Below, piece by piece: positions 24,661 to 34,886 of a stretch of DNA of 64,000 nucleotides. Under the pieces are notes generated by a model that was given only the letters and a program-made list of their open reading frames with translations, did not search any database and was not told where the DNA came from. Both the position numbers and the translations under genes were made by a program. How positions within the stretch are numbered: the stretch's first letter is position 1; the number at the start of each line of letters is the position of its first letter. Origin of the DNA: Penium margaritaceum (Eukaryota > Streptophyta > Zygnematophyceae > Desmidiales > Peniaceae); the NCBI GenBank assembly GCA_023375785.1, contig SZWC01000543.1, positions 97,651-161,650 on the forward strand, written 5' to 3'.

Positions 24661-24700
24661 TCTTTCTCTCTGTTTGCTCTCTGTTTACTCTCTGAATTCT
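24661..24700 (+). repeat. Short run of the same 11-bp unit after the transposase stop
   Basis: Two to three copies of CTCTCTGTTTG follow the stop codon by about 75 bases, in the presumed 3' untranslated region. Diverged CTTGCT/GTTGCT words continue to about 24920. Confidence 0.7.
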
Positions 24701-25097
24701 TGCTCTCTACGAGCTTCCTCTAAGCACTTGCTCACTGCTTGCTGACTTGTTACTCACTAGTTGCTGCGTACTTGCTAATTAGTTCCTCTATAGTTGCTAA
24801 CTAGTTGTGGTTGCTCACTGGTAGTTGCTGACAAAGAAGAACTTGTGGTTACTATATTACGAAAAGGATAGGTAGAACTTGAACTGCGATGCTCACGAGT
24901 TGCCCAGAAGTTGCTCACTTGCTGCTCTCTGCATGCAAACTGGTAGCTCACACATTGTGGTGGAGTCATGGAAAAAAGTGGCTTGACCCAAGTGTCAAAA
25001 CAAAAAGTCAAAACACACTTGATATTGTTGATGTTGCCCATAAAAGAAAGTGAATTGCCACGTCAAGGTCCAGAGGACCCACGGTCCGAAACCTAGT

Positions 25098-25253
25098 GGA
25101 CTCGCGGTTCCGGGGACTCGCGAGTCCTTATGTGGACTCGCGGTTCCGAGTCCGCGGGCCGGACTCGACTCGCGGTTCCGGGTCCGGCCGCTGGACCCGA
25201 CCCACGAGTCCAGGTCTCTTCCAAGAACCGCGGTTCTAGGCTTGGTTTCACCC
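25098..25253 (+). promoter_or_regulatory. Right subterminal motif cluster of the hAT element
   Basis: GGACTCGCGGTTCC occurs at 25098-25111 and 25134-25147, a near copy (ACTCGCGGTTCC) at 25168-25179, with GGACTCGCGAGTCC and GAACCGCGGTTC palindromes between. The left end carries GGACTTGCGGTTCC at 20814-20827 and GGGAACCGCGGTCC at 20773-20786. Such subterminal clusters bind the BED finger of hAT transposases in known families; binding here is inference. Confidence 0.6.
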
Positions 25254-26641
25254 TGCGCCTACGGCTCCTGGCGTGCTCCCTGAACCCACAGTGAGTGTTT
25301 CATCGAGACAATAACACCGGGCGGTAGTGTATGACTCACTCTACGTGCTGCATTTTTCGCCTCTCCATTTTTATGCAACGTTTGCCCGTAACGGATTGTC
25401 AACCGGGGTGCGTACGCGCTCACGAGGTCCGTGGCTGCGCTCATGGCTCTCGGCGCGCTTCGTGCACCCACGCTTGGCGTTTCATCAAGACAATCACACC
25501 GCGCGGTACTGTACAACTCCCTCTACGCGCCGCATTTCTCGCCTCTCCATTCTGATGCGCCGTTTTCCCATAATCGACTGTTCACCGGGGTGCGTACGCA
25601 CTGACGGGGTCCGTGGCTGTGCTCACGGCTCCCGGCACGCTCTTTGCACCCACGGTGCGCGTTTCATCAAGACGATCACACCGGGCGGTAGTGTACGACT
25701 CCCTCTACGCGCCGTATTTTTGGCCTCTCCATTCATTTGCGCCGTTTGCCCATAACCGATTGTCGACCGGGGTACGTACGCGCTCATAGGGTCCGTGGCT
25801 GCGCTCATGACTCCCGACGCGCTCCCTGCACCCACGGTGAGCGTTTCATCAAGACGATCGCACCAGGCGGTAGTGCACGACTCCCTCTACGTGCCGCATT
25901 TTTGCCTCTCCATTATGATGCACCGTTTGCCCGTAACCGATTGTCGATCGTGGTGCATACGCGCTCACGGGGTCCGAGGCTGCGCTCACGGATCCCGGCA
26001 CGCTTTCTGCATCCACGGTGAGCGTTTCATCGAGACGATCACACCGAGCGGTAGTGTAAAACTCCCTCTACGCTCTGTATTTTTTTCCTCTCCATTCTGA
26101 TGCGCCGTTGCCTGTAACCGATTGTCGACCGGGGTGGGTACGCGCTCACGGGGTCCGTGGCTGCGCTCACGGCTCCCGGCGCGCTCTCTGCACCCACGGT
26201 GAGCGTTTCATCGAGACGATCACACCGGGCGGTAGTGTACAACTCTCTCCATGCCCCGCATTTTTGGCCTCTCCATTCTGATGCGTCGTTTGCCCGTAAC
26301 CGATTGTCGACCGAGGTGTGTACACGCTCACGGGGTCCGTGGCTGCGCTCACGGCTCCCGGCGGGCTCCGTACATTCACGATGAGCGTTTCATCGAGACG
26401 ATCATTCCGGGCGGTAGTGTAGGACTCCCTCTACGTGTTGCATTTTTTGCCTCTCCATTTTGATGCGCCGTTTGCCCGTAAACGATTGTCGACCGGGATG
26501 CGTACGCGCTCACGGGGTTCGTGGCTGCGCTCACGGCTCCCGGCGGGCTCTGTGCACTCACGATGAGCGTTTCATCGAGACGATCACACCGGGCGGTAGT
26601 GTACGACTCCCTCAACGCGTCGCATTGTTTGCCTCTCCATT
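25254..26641 (+). repeat. 182-bp satellite array, block 2 (about 7.6 monomers)
   Basis: The satellite resumes directly after the hAT transposon, within the same monomer it interrupted. The first ~100 bases match bases 11433-11530 of block 1, including the shared variant TGACTCACTC at 25332 and 11511, each 78 bases after TGCGCCTA. A further shared variant (a GTGCGC version of the GTGAGC site near 25650 and 11648) keeps the match with a one-monomer shift. The block ends inside a monomer after CCTCTCCATTC, at the border with non-satellite DNA. It is the true right end of the array in this window. Confidence 0.95.
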
Positions 26642-27193
26642 CATTTTGTTATTCCCATTGACACATTTCTTATCATTTGACTTGTGAATAACATGTCATT
26701 TTTCACACATCCCATCTTTGTCATGTTTATCCCATATGATTCATTATTTCTTTTCATTTACTTGTAATACTACAACAAATTCTTGTACCAAACGATTATG
26801 TTGTTCGACAGTGCACTAACCAAATTGTCCTTCACCTTGGGGTAAACTTAAGTTTGTGCCTCCCAATAAGACAAAACGTGATCCGTTTTGTTTTCCTTTG
26901 CTCCGTTCCTTTTCCCTCCAATAACATGACGTATCTACGACTACATGTTGAAACACAGCAATGGCGGGAAACCTCGTACGTTGAACAAAGGACATTCAAG
27001 GTAACCCCCTCCGTTCATTCATCCATGTACCTCACATTATTGTCGGCCAATGCATCCACTGTGTACTTCACATTAACATGCGTGCTTCATTTCATGTCGT
27101 TGGTGACATTACGTGGTACCTCCGCTAGTCCTGGTTGTTTCAAAACTACGAGGGGCCTCGAACCAACGTCAACGTCAATTACACCGACCGCTC

Positions 27194-27243
27194 GCAATTA
27201 ACCTGGTCGCAACAGCTTGTAATTAATCTGGTCGTGACAGCAA
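27194..27243 (+). repeat. 25-bp tandem duplication
   Basis: GCAATTAACCTGGTCGCAAC and five further bases are followed at once by a diverged copy starting GTAATTAATCTGGTCGTGAC. The differences are mostly C/T or G/A. Confidence 0.75.
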
Positions 27244-27438
27244 TCGTTGTCGTTGGAATTAACGCGGGTCGTCCAACGGCTGGAATGGGCCAAGAACATC
27301 GTCGTGCTATGAAAAAACATGGATGTTTTCGGCGACGCGGCGAAAACGTTTTCTGAAACGACAGTCGAAACTGCACGCACGTGCTGAATCCGGAACAGTT
27401 CTGATCATGGTGAAGATTATGATCGTCCACCATATCAC

Positions 27439-27477
27439 GAAACAGTATCACCGCCCCCAGGGCGGTGATACTGTTTC
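27439..27477. repeat. Perfect 18-bp-arm inverted repeat (hairpin)
   Basis: GAAACAGTATCACCGCCC (27439-27456) is followed by a CCA loop and its exact reverse complement (27460-27477). It lies about 30 bases upstream of the truncated left edge of fossil B. Perfect arms in such diverged surroundings suggest recent formation or constraint. No terminal motif of a known element is evident next to it. Confidence 0.95.
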
Positions 27478-27507
27478 TTAAGCTCTCTACTTACTAATAT
27501 GAGAACG

Positions 27508-28954
27508 ATGTCACTCAATCCTTGCTCCCAAAGTGGGAGAGTGGACAGTGTTGCTTGATTTCAGAGACCACGCACCCAAAACTGGATTGCTTTGCCATTA
27601 GGTGGTGGAAACGAGAGAGAAGCTGCAGAGAATGATGTAGCATCTGACATGGACGCCAATATCGAGGCGTTTGAGGCTTCCAAGTCTGACTTGGAATCCA
27701 ACAACTCTTCCCACAAGGACGAAGACACACCACCATCTGTGATAGCACTAGCAGCAGAGCAAAAGATCGTACCAGTACCTTGGTACAGTTTGCAACCAAA
27801 GAAACCATCTTTGCGGTATGAGGATGATTGGACTGGCCTTAGCTGAAGGTGCATGGCTTAGGGAGAGCCATTCACAGTGGCGGAGGCGATGAACGGCTCG
27901 GATGCTGCCAAATGGAAGGAGGCAATGGACTGCAAGCTCGCGTCCATTGACATTAACGGCACGTGGGTGCTGGTGGATAGACCCAACAAGGCAAATGTGG
28001 TGGGATCCAGGTGGGTCCTCAGACTGAAGAAGAAGCAAGATGGCTGAATAAAAATGTTGAAGACGAGGGTAGTCACAAAAGGGTTTTCTCAACACCCGGG
28101 CTTATAGTATGACGAGAAGTTTGCGCCTGTTGTGACCTTTGCCTCCATCTAATCTCTCCTTTCCATTGCACCTGCAAAGAATTTGGAGATACACCAAATG
28201 CACACCAGAACACCTTTCCTTTACGGGAAGCTTGACAAGGAAGTGTTGATGGAGGTGCCCAAAGGATTCAAAGCTTAGAAGGGTAAGGTGTGCAAGTTGT
28301 ACAGCAATTGTTGTATGGGTAAAAACATGCCCCAAGGATGTGGTACAAAGAGATGGATTGTTTTACGACCGGTCTCTCCTTCTTGCATTGCCAAAAAACC
28401 TGAGCATGTACGTGCACGATGGTGCGAGAGGCTTGATGTTGGTTGCAGTGTATGTGGATGATATGATCATTTTCTCATCTTTGTTTGAGCTACTGGATGA
28501 GCTGAAGTCTGACCTCAGCAAAAGGTTGAAGATGAAGGACATGGGTCCTCTTTAGTATTACCTCGGGATCACCATCCACCGCAACTGAGCAGTAGGCACC
28601 ATCGAACTCAACCAAATAAAACAAATCTGTGAGGGACTAAAGGACTATCACATGGAAGTCTGCAATTTTGTTGGCACCCCAATGACGACCGATGCGCAGC
28701 TGAAGGCCTCCATGTTGCCAAGCAAGAAAGAAAAATGAAGGGAGATGCAAGAAATCCCCTACCAATCTGCCGTGGGTAGCATCATGTATGCCATGGTAGG
28801 GACTCGTCCCGACATCTGCTATACTCTGAGACAAGTGAGCAGGTTTGTGGCCAACCCAGGGCCACAACATTGGCTAACACTCATGCGCATCTTTTGCTAC
28901 CTGCATTAAACGCATCCCATGGGCCTTGTCCTTGGAGGGCAAGAAGGTACGGAC
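27508..28954 (+). mobile_element. Copia fossil B, left part (integrase tail to RNase H), 5'-truncated
   Basis: Ty1/Copia remnant, broken by about ten changes. It starts in the linker after the integrase (a VASDMDANIEAFEASKSDLE-type acidic stretch) and runs through reverse transcriptase blocks (WVLVDRPNKANVVGS, YVDDMIIFSS) into the start of RNase H. The same linker and RT are found in fossil C on the minus strand, so B and C are one family. No 5' LTR, gag or protease remains. It is interrupted at 28954 by element A and continues at 34887. Confidence 0.88.
28950..28954 (+). repeat. Target-site duplication of element A, left copy
   Basis: CGGAC here and at 34882-34886, directly outside the two LTRs of element A. 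Five bases is usual for Copia elements. The match is exact. Confidence 0.85.
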
Positions 28955-29607
28955 TGTTAAATGTTTTTCCCCCTTGTTCAGTGTTGTAGGACGGATCAGG
29001 AATGCTCTGCCCCTTGTGGAGGTATGACCCCTAGATCCGTTGTAGTGTGACTCACCTATGCTCTGTCTCTTGTGAGATATGACGTGTGATTACACCATGT
29101 GGGTGAGTGGTTACCTTGGCCATTTTGTTGATTTGGCCAAGTGAGAGGTCATGAGTTTGATCCTAGCCCCATGCATATCTTGTTTGCTGTGAAAGCCTTC
29201 AAGAAAGAAAGTCCGTAGCTTCTTGGATGCTATATGGTTGGTCTGTCACCTTGACACTAGGATGCTTATGTGTCAAGCCCACAGTGCAAGTCTATTGGTG
29301 ACGTGGCTAGTTCAGGCCACTTCTCAGGAATGTGCTTTTGAGTTCTAGAACTGGACAGACAGGTATAAAAGGACCTATCTTGCATGCTACTTAATCAACC
29401 CTTACTTTACGCTCTCTTGCGCATTGATGACTTGAGCTCTTCTTGAGATGTAATGCTAAGGCGTTAGTACGCTTGAAGGTGAAGTGTATGCCTGATTAAG
29501 TTTGGGGTGCATGACACATGTCAACAAAGGAAGAAGCCCTTAAAGCCTTTGTGAGCTTTTCAGTTTCGCGGCTTCTCTGCCAGAGGTGGTTAGCTCAGTA
29601 GCTAACA
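28955..29607 (+). repeat. 5' LTR of element A (653 bp)
   Basis: Starts TGTTAAATG and ends GCTAACA. It matches 34245-34881 along its length; the main length difference is about 15 bases near 29100. A TATAAAAGG box at 29364-29372 could mark the LTR promoter. The last 18 bases before the end form a small palindrome (GTTAGCT-CAGT-AGCTAAC). Confidence 0.93.
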
Positions 29608-29609
29608 AA

Positions 29610-29624
29610 GGGTTATGGGCCCAC
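29610..29624 (+). other. Primer-binding site of element A (half-tRNA type)
   Basis: GGGTTATGGGCCCAC follows the 5' LTR by two bases. It is the exact complement of GTGGGCCCATAACCC in the anticodon arm of plant-type initiator tRNA-Met. This matches the internal priming used by Drosophila copia, where a 5' tRNA fragment is the primer. Confidence 0.85.
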
Positions 29625-32600
29625 TCCTCTGGTTAGGGAAGTTTCACGCACGCAACCACCAAGGTCACAAGCAGTGAGAGTGCCTTCGCTCTCACCCAAC
29701 TTCTCTATTTACAGGGCAACATCAGTAGGAGGTGAATGCAACCCATCTGCACCTTTCTACCTTGGGAGCTGACATTAGCCTACATCAACCTACATCAGCC
29801 TACATCTGCTTGCAACGGCCAACGTGAACAAGGGAAGCAGGTTCCTCTTCTCACCAACAGCACACAACGGCTTCAAACACAGGTTCATCGGCATCAACAA
29901 CAGGTGCAGCAGCTGTAGCAGTTGTAGTTGTAGGGATGGCAGGGACATGGGAACCAGGGAATCATTCGCCCATCCTCAAGTTTGATGGAGAGGGGTTTGC
30001 ACTTTGGAAGTGGCAGTTTGAGAACATCATGGGTGACGGAGATCTGCTGAGATATTTTGACGGAACTATCCCAGCACCAAAGGAGAAGGGTGCTGACCTG
30101 GTGGCATGGGTCAAGCTCAACAAGAAGGCTCTTGCCATTCTTGTGTCCTCCATATAACCCTCAGTCCTTTCACACATCAGTGGTTGTATAGTTACAGCCG
30201 CGACATACGCCAAACTCGGCAAGGTATTTCACTCCTCCTCACTTGCCAACCGCCTCTTCATTCTACATAACCTCATCAGCATGAGGCTCGGTGAAAGGGA
30301 GGATGTCTCCGCCTTTGTGCAGAAGTTTGAGACGCTCTTGCAACAAGCCACCAGCATGGGGTGGGACATGAAATCCAACATGCAGGCCATGCTTTTTCTG
30401 ATGACGCCGCCGGAAAGTTGGGGCCCCATGATAACGGTGATTGGAGGGTGGACTGAAGATCTAGTTTCCTACACCACCGTCTCTGAGTATGTGAGGAATG
30501 AAGCCATGCGTCGTAGCAGTAGTGAAGCAAACATGGCTGCCATTGCCTCACGCAGCAGCGACACCCTTTGCAATACCTCCTCCTCTGGGTACAAGGGAAA
30601 CAATAGCACTAGCAACAGTGGAAGGGGTGCAAAGCGCCAAGGAAACTGCCACAACTGTGACAAGGCTGAACACTGCACTCCAGAGTGCCGTGCACCCAAG
30701 AGAGAGGGAGGAGACGAGGATGAATGGCGAGGGGGAAATGGTGGGAAGGATCCCACAAGCTTGATGGCTGAGTGTGCCTCCAACAAAGGGAGGGCGATAC
30801 TCAGGCCAGGAGCCCATGGCCTTGACTCGGGCACAAACAAGCACACCACTTAAGAGAAGAGAGACTTAATCTCTCTTACTCCATGTAACAAGAACTTAAG
30901 AGTCGCCAACGGCAAGGTTGAGGCAGCTGAGGGGATTGGTGACAAACTGGTCACAGTGGGTGTCAATGGTGGAGATTACAACCTCAAGCTAGAGGGGGTG
31001 GTCTACTTGCCCTCCTTCACAGCCAACCTGCTCTCCGTCTCTAAGATAACTGACCATGGCATGAGAGTGGTCTTTACGGAGAAGGAAGCGGTGATAGTTC
31101 CTACCAAGGACATCAACATCTCCTACTCTGCCAAGAAGGTTGTCGAACAAGTTCCTCGCGTTGATGGACTCTACTTCTTGCAGACCAAAATGACAACTTC
31201 AGCGGCTGAATCTTTGGTCGAGAGTGATGATGAGGAGAGCAGCGATGCAGACTCAGATGAGGAAGGACATGTTAGAGCAGCGGAAGCAGTTGCAACAGAT
31301 GCTTCAACAACAAAACCACAAGCAAATGCAGCCACCGGGGCTGTTCATTCTAGCCTGTGCACATCCTCCGAGAACCTGTGGCAGAGGCACTTTGGGCACA
31401 TGGCTCATCGCACATTGGAGCTCATGGGAAAGTAGAAGCTAGTGCGTGGGATTGAGCTAGGTGATGAGGTGGAGGGAGCAGAGATCATGTGTGAGCCATG
31501 CCTTCAAGGCAAGGCGAAAAGGAAACCCTTCAAGCGCAATGGCACGTGTGCTCTTGCACCTCTTGATTTCGTCCACTCTGATGTATGTGGTCCCTTTTTC
31601 ATACCGTCAAATGGAGGTAGTAGATATTTCCCCACATGCATTGACGACAACAGCTGCAAAGTCAAGATATACTTTCTGAAAAAGAAAAGTGAGATGAAGG
31701 AGAATCTGTAGGCCTTTGTTGCTTTGGTTGAGCGACAGAGTGGAAGGAAGGTGAAGGCATTCAGGACGGACAACGGGGGAGAGTATGAAGCTTGCAGGGA
31801 GTGGCTCAAGACACAGGGAATTGAACACCAGAAAACTATGCCCTACTCACCTCAAAGCAACGGCGTAGCAGAGAGGATGAACCAAATGCTCCTAGGCATG
31901 ACAAGGTGCATGCTCTTTGACGCCAAGCTTCCTCCTATGTTCTGGGCTAAAGCAGCACCTATGGCTACCTGCCTTGTGAATCTCAAACCTGGAGCAGCTC
32001 TGCGAAGGAGAGGCAAGAAGAAGCAGACATAGTAGTTGAAGACGCCTCAAGAAGCATGGTCAGGCAGGAAGCCAGACGCCTCCCATCTCAAGGTGTTTGG
32101 TTGCACCGGGTTTGCCAAGGTCCACACCGGTGAGGGCCCTGGAAAGCTCAATGCAAGAGCACAAAAGTGCATTTTCATCGGCTATGACACCGCCCACAAA
32201 GCTTATTGACTGTGGGACCAAGGAGCCAAGAAGGTCATCCGCAGCAAAGACGTGAATTTCCACAAAACGTCTCTGAGTAAGGGAGAGCATCTCAAACTCA
32301 AGAACGCTTCAAAACAGGGAGAGTGGCTCACTCTCCTTGAAGAGGGAGACAAAGCACCAGCACAATGGTATGGGATAGGTGCTACAACAGGGAGAGGAGT
32401 TCATGAAGATGACTCAGAGGAATCAGACTCTGATTCCGACGTATCCAATCCTTCAGAACATGAGGAGGATGCCTCTCCCATCATCAACGACGAACCAGAC
32501 CTCCAGCCTCTACATCAACAGTACCATCCAGCAGGTTCAAGGAGGAGTTCACGCCTCAAAGTACCTCGGCAGCATTACGACGCAAATAGGGGTGAATGGA

Positions 32601-34244
32601 CAAGTGTCCACTGTTCATTCTTGGTTCAAGAGGAGCCAACGTCTTTTATAGAGGCACTCTCTCGGCTTGATAAAGCAGAGTGGGACAAAGCAATTTGCAG
32701 TGATCTCAGCTCCATTGAAGAGAATGGGACATGGGTGCTGGTGGACAGACCTGACGGGGCTCACGTTGAGGGGTCCAAGTGGGTGCTAAAAGTAAAAAAG
32801 AAACAAGATGGCAAGATAGACAAGTACAAGGCACACGTGGTAGCAAAGGAATTTTCCCAACGGCCAGGCATAGAGTACGATGAGACCTTTACTCCAGTTG
32901 TGACGTTTGCCTCCATCCGGTCAATGCTCGCTATTGCTGCTGTAGAGAACATGGAGGTGTACCAGATGGATGTCAAGACAGCTTTCCTTTACGGCAAACT
33001 TGACAAGGAGGTATTGATGGAGGTTCCGGAGGGGGTTGATGCTCCTGAGGGCAAGGTATGCTGATTGGTGAAGGCACTCTATGGGCTAAAAAAAGTGCCA
33101 AGACTTTGATAACAGGAGATGGACACGTTCATGGCCAAGGAATCCTTCATGCACTGCGACAATGACCATAGCATGTACGTGCATGACAGTGACAAAGGGA
33201 CTATGTTGGTCGCCTTGTACGTTGATGACCTGATTCTATGGTCCTCTTCGATGCAGCTGCTAGACGATCTCAAGGGGCAGCTGAGTAGCAGATTTGAGAT
33301 GAAGGACATGGGTCCTCTTGACTTCTATCTTGGAATTGCCATCAAGCAAGACAGATCAGCAAGTACCATCAGCATTAACTAGACAAATAACACCGACTCC
33401 ATCCTCAAACGATACGACATGGCAGTTTGCAAACCTGCCAGCGCACCTATGAGCTTGGAGTGCAAACGCCCACCTCCATGTCCCCATCCAACGAAGTGGA
33501 GAAAACTGACATGCTGGGCAATCTGTATCAGTCTGGATTGGGCAGTCTGATGTATGCCATGGTTTCCACCCGACCAGATATAGCCCATGCTGTTAGGCAG
33601 GTGAGCCGGTTTGTGGCCAATCCCGGCCCATTTCACTGGCAGGCCGTGAAGCGCATCACGCGCTACCTTCAGCAGACGCGGCATGTGGGGCTCCAGTTTG
33701 GAGGCATCGCTGGATCCGCATCACTCCGTCTCATGTGCTACACTGATGCCAACTGGGGAGGGAATATCAATGACAGAAAATCTACCTCCGGCTTTGTGTG
33801 TATGTTGAATGGAGGTGCAGTCAGTTGGGTAAGTCGCAAGCAGGAATGTGTCTCTCTGTCAATAGCTGAAGCTGAGTACATTGCCCTGGCTGAGGTGTGA
33901 AAAGAGATGCACTGGATACAAAGCTTTCTATCAGAGATGAAGGCACCACAAGCAACGGCAACGGTCATCAAGATTGACAACATGAGCGCAATTGACATGT
34001 CAAAGTATCCCGTCCTGTCCAGGCGCACAAAGCACATCGAGATCCGCTACCACTACGCTCGAGACTTGGTCTACAAGTAGGCAGTGGAGCTTGAGTATGT
34101 CGGTACCAAGCTCAACCGGGCTGACATGCTTACAAAGCCACTGGACAAGGATCTCCTCCACGCAGGCAGGCAAGGTATCGGCATGGTCAGTGCAAGTGAT
34201 GACGAATGATGATGGTCACTGATGCAAGGTGTGAGGGGGAGATT

Positions 34245-34881
34245 TGTTGAACGTTTTCCCCCCTTGTTCAGTATTGTAGGATGGATCATGAATGCTCTGC
34301 CTCTTGTGGAGGTATGACCCCCTAGATCCGTTGTAGTGTGACTCAACTATGCTCTGTCTTTCGTGAGATATGACTTGTGAGTACACCATGTAGCCATTTT
34401 GTTGATTTGGCCAAGTGAGAGGTCATGAGTTTGATCCTGGCCCCATGCATATCTTGTTTGCTGTGGAAGCTTATAGGAAAGAAAGTCTGTAGCTTCTTGG
34501 ATGCTACATGGTTGGTCTGTCACCTTCACACTAGGATGCTTATGTGTCAAGCCCATAGTGCAAATCTATTGGTGACATGGCTGGTTCAGGCCACTTCCCA
34601 GGAATGTGCTTTTGAGCTCCAGGATTGGACATACAGCTATTGAAGGACTTGTCTTGCATGCTGATTCATCAACCCTTGCTTGATGCTCTCTTGCATATTG
34701 ACGACTTGAGCTCTTCTTGAGATGTAATGCTAAGGCATTGGTACTCTTGAAGGTGAAGTGTATGCCTGATTAAGTTTGGGGTGCATGACATGTATCAACA
34801 AAGGAAGAAGGCCTAAAAACCTTTGTGAGCTTCTCGGTTTCACGGCTTCTTTGCCAGAGGTGGGTAGCTCAGTAGCTAACA
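34245..34881 (+). repeat. 3' LTR of element A (637 bp)
   Basis: Begins TGTTGAACG right after the purine-rich tract and ends GCTAACA, followed by the CGGAC target repeat and the resumed RNase H of fossil B. Confidence 0.93.
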
Positions 34882-34886
34882 CGGAC
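34882..34886 (+). repeat. Target-site duplication of element A, right copy
   Basis: CGGAC, identical to 28950-28954. It closes the insertion of A into B. Confidence 0.85.

Larger units (their letters stand above)
20754..25253 (+). mobile_element. hAT DNA transposon, 4.5 kb, with transposase gene
   Basis: An autonomous-type hAT element inserted in a satellite monomer. The ends share an imperfect terminal inverted repeat: the left end has AACCAAGCCTGTGGGAACCG and the right end, read inverted, has GGTGAAACCAAGCCTAGAAC. Including flanking bases, the inverted right end reads CAGGGTGAAACC, a typical hAT start. Both subterminal zones are rich in GGACTCGCGGTTCC-like motifs. Inside lie a ~500-bp leader with long G and C runs, a five-exon transposase gene (21259-24584) and a ~670-bp 3' region. 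The satellite on both sides is in register, so this is a simple insertion. Confidence 0.9.
24585..25253 (+). other. 3' region of the hAT element
   Basis: No coding signal. It contains the short 11-bp repeat run, an AT-richer stretch to about 25045, and then the GC-rich right subterminal zone. No textbook AATAAA signal is evident close to the stop; the polyadenylation site is unknown. Confidence 0.6.
26642..27507. other. Non-satellite, non-coding stretch between the array and the Copia cluster
   Basis: About 870 bases with no recognisable gene. The first 400 are AT-rich. A 115-codon open frame at 26854-27201 resembles no family I know and lacks supporting signals. A 25-bp direct duplication and a perfect hairpin lie in the right half. 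It marks the edge of the satellite and the edge of the 5'-truncated Copia fossil B. Confidence 0.6.
28955..34881 (+). mobile_element. Ty1/Copia element A, both LTRs present, broken
   Basis: A 5.9-kb Copia element nested in fossil B. Parts in order: 5' LTR (28955-29607), half-tRNA primer site, gag from 29936 (MAGTWEPGNHSPILKFDGEG) with a CX2CX4HX4C knuckle near 30650, protease region with an LDSGT motif near 30820, integrase (FGHMAH near 31390, core 31560-31900), reverse transcriptase (32660-33300, MDVKTAFLYGKLDKEV and YVDDLILWSS), RNase H (33570-34080), a GTGAGGGGGAGATT polypurine tract and the 3' LTR (34245-34881). About ten breaks. The LTRs differ by roughly 9% over their first 145 bases, so the insertion is old but younger than B. 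Confidence 0.93.

Noticed and set aside
26854-27201. 115-codon open frame as a host gene
   Set aside because: No known domain, no splice or promoter signals, and the neighbouring DNA is decayed non-coding sequence.
27439-27477. Helitron 3' end
   Set aside because: A hairpin is present, but no CTRR end follows within the expected distance and no TC start with an A/T target was found upstream.
29585-29630. Possible tRNA gene: TAGCTCAGTAG resembles an A box and GGGTTATGGGCCC resembles initiator tRNA-Met
   Set aside because: The second motif is the complement of the anticodon arm, not the arm itself. There is no acceptor stem or T loop, and the place right after an LTR fits a primer-binding site.
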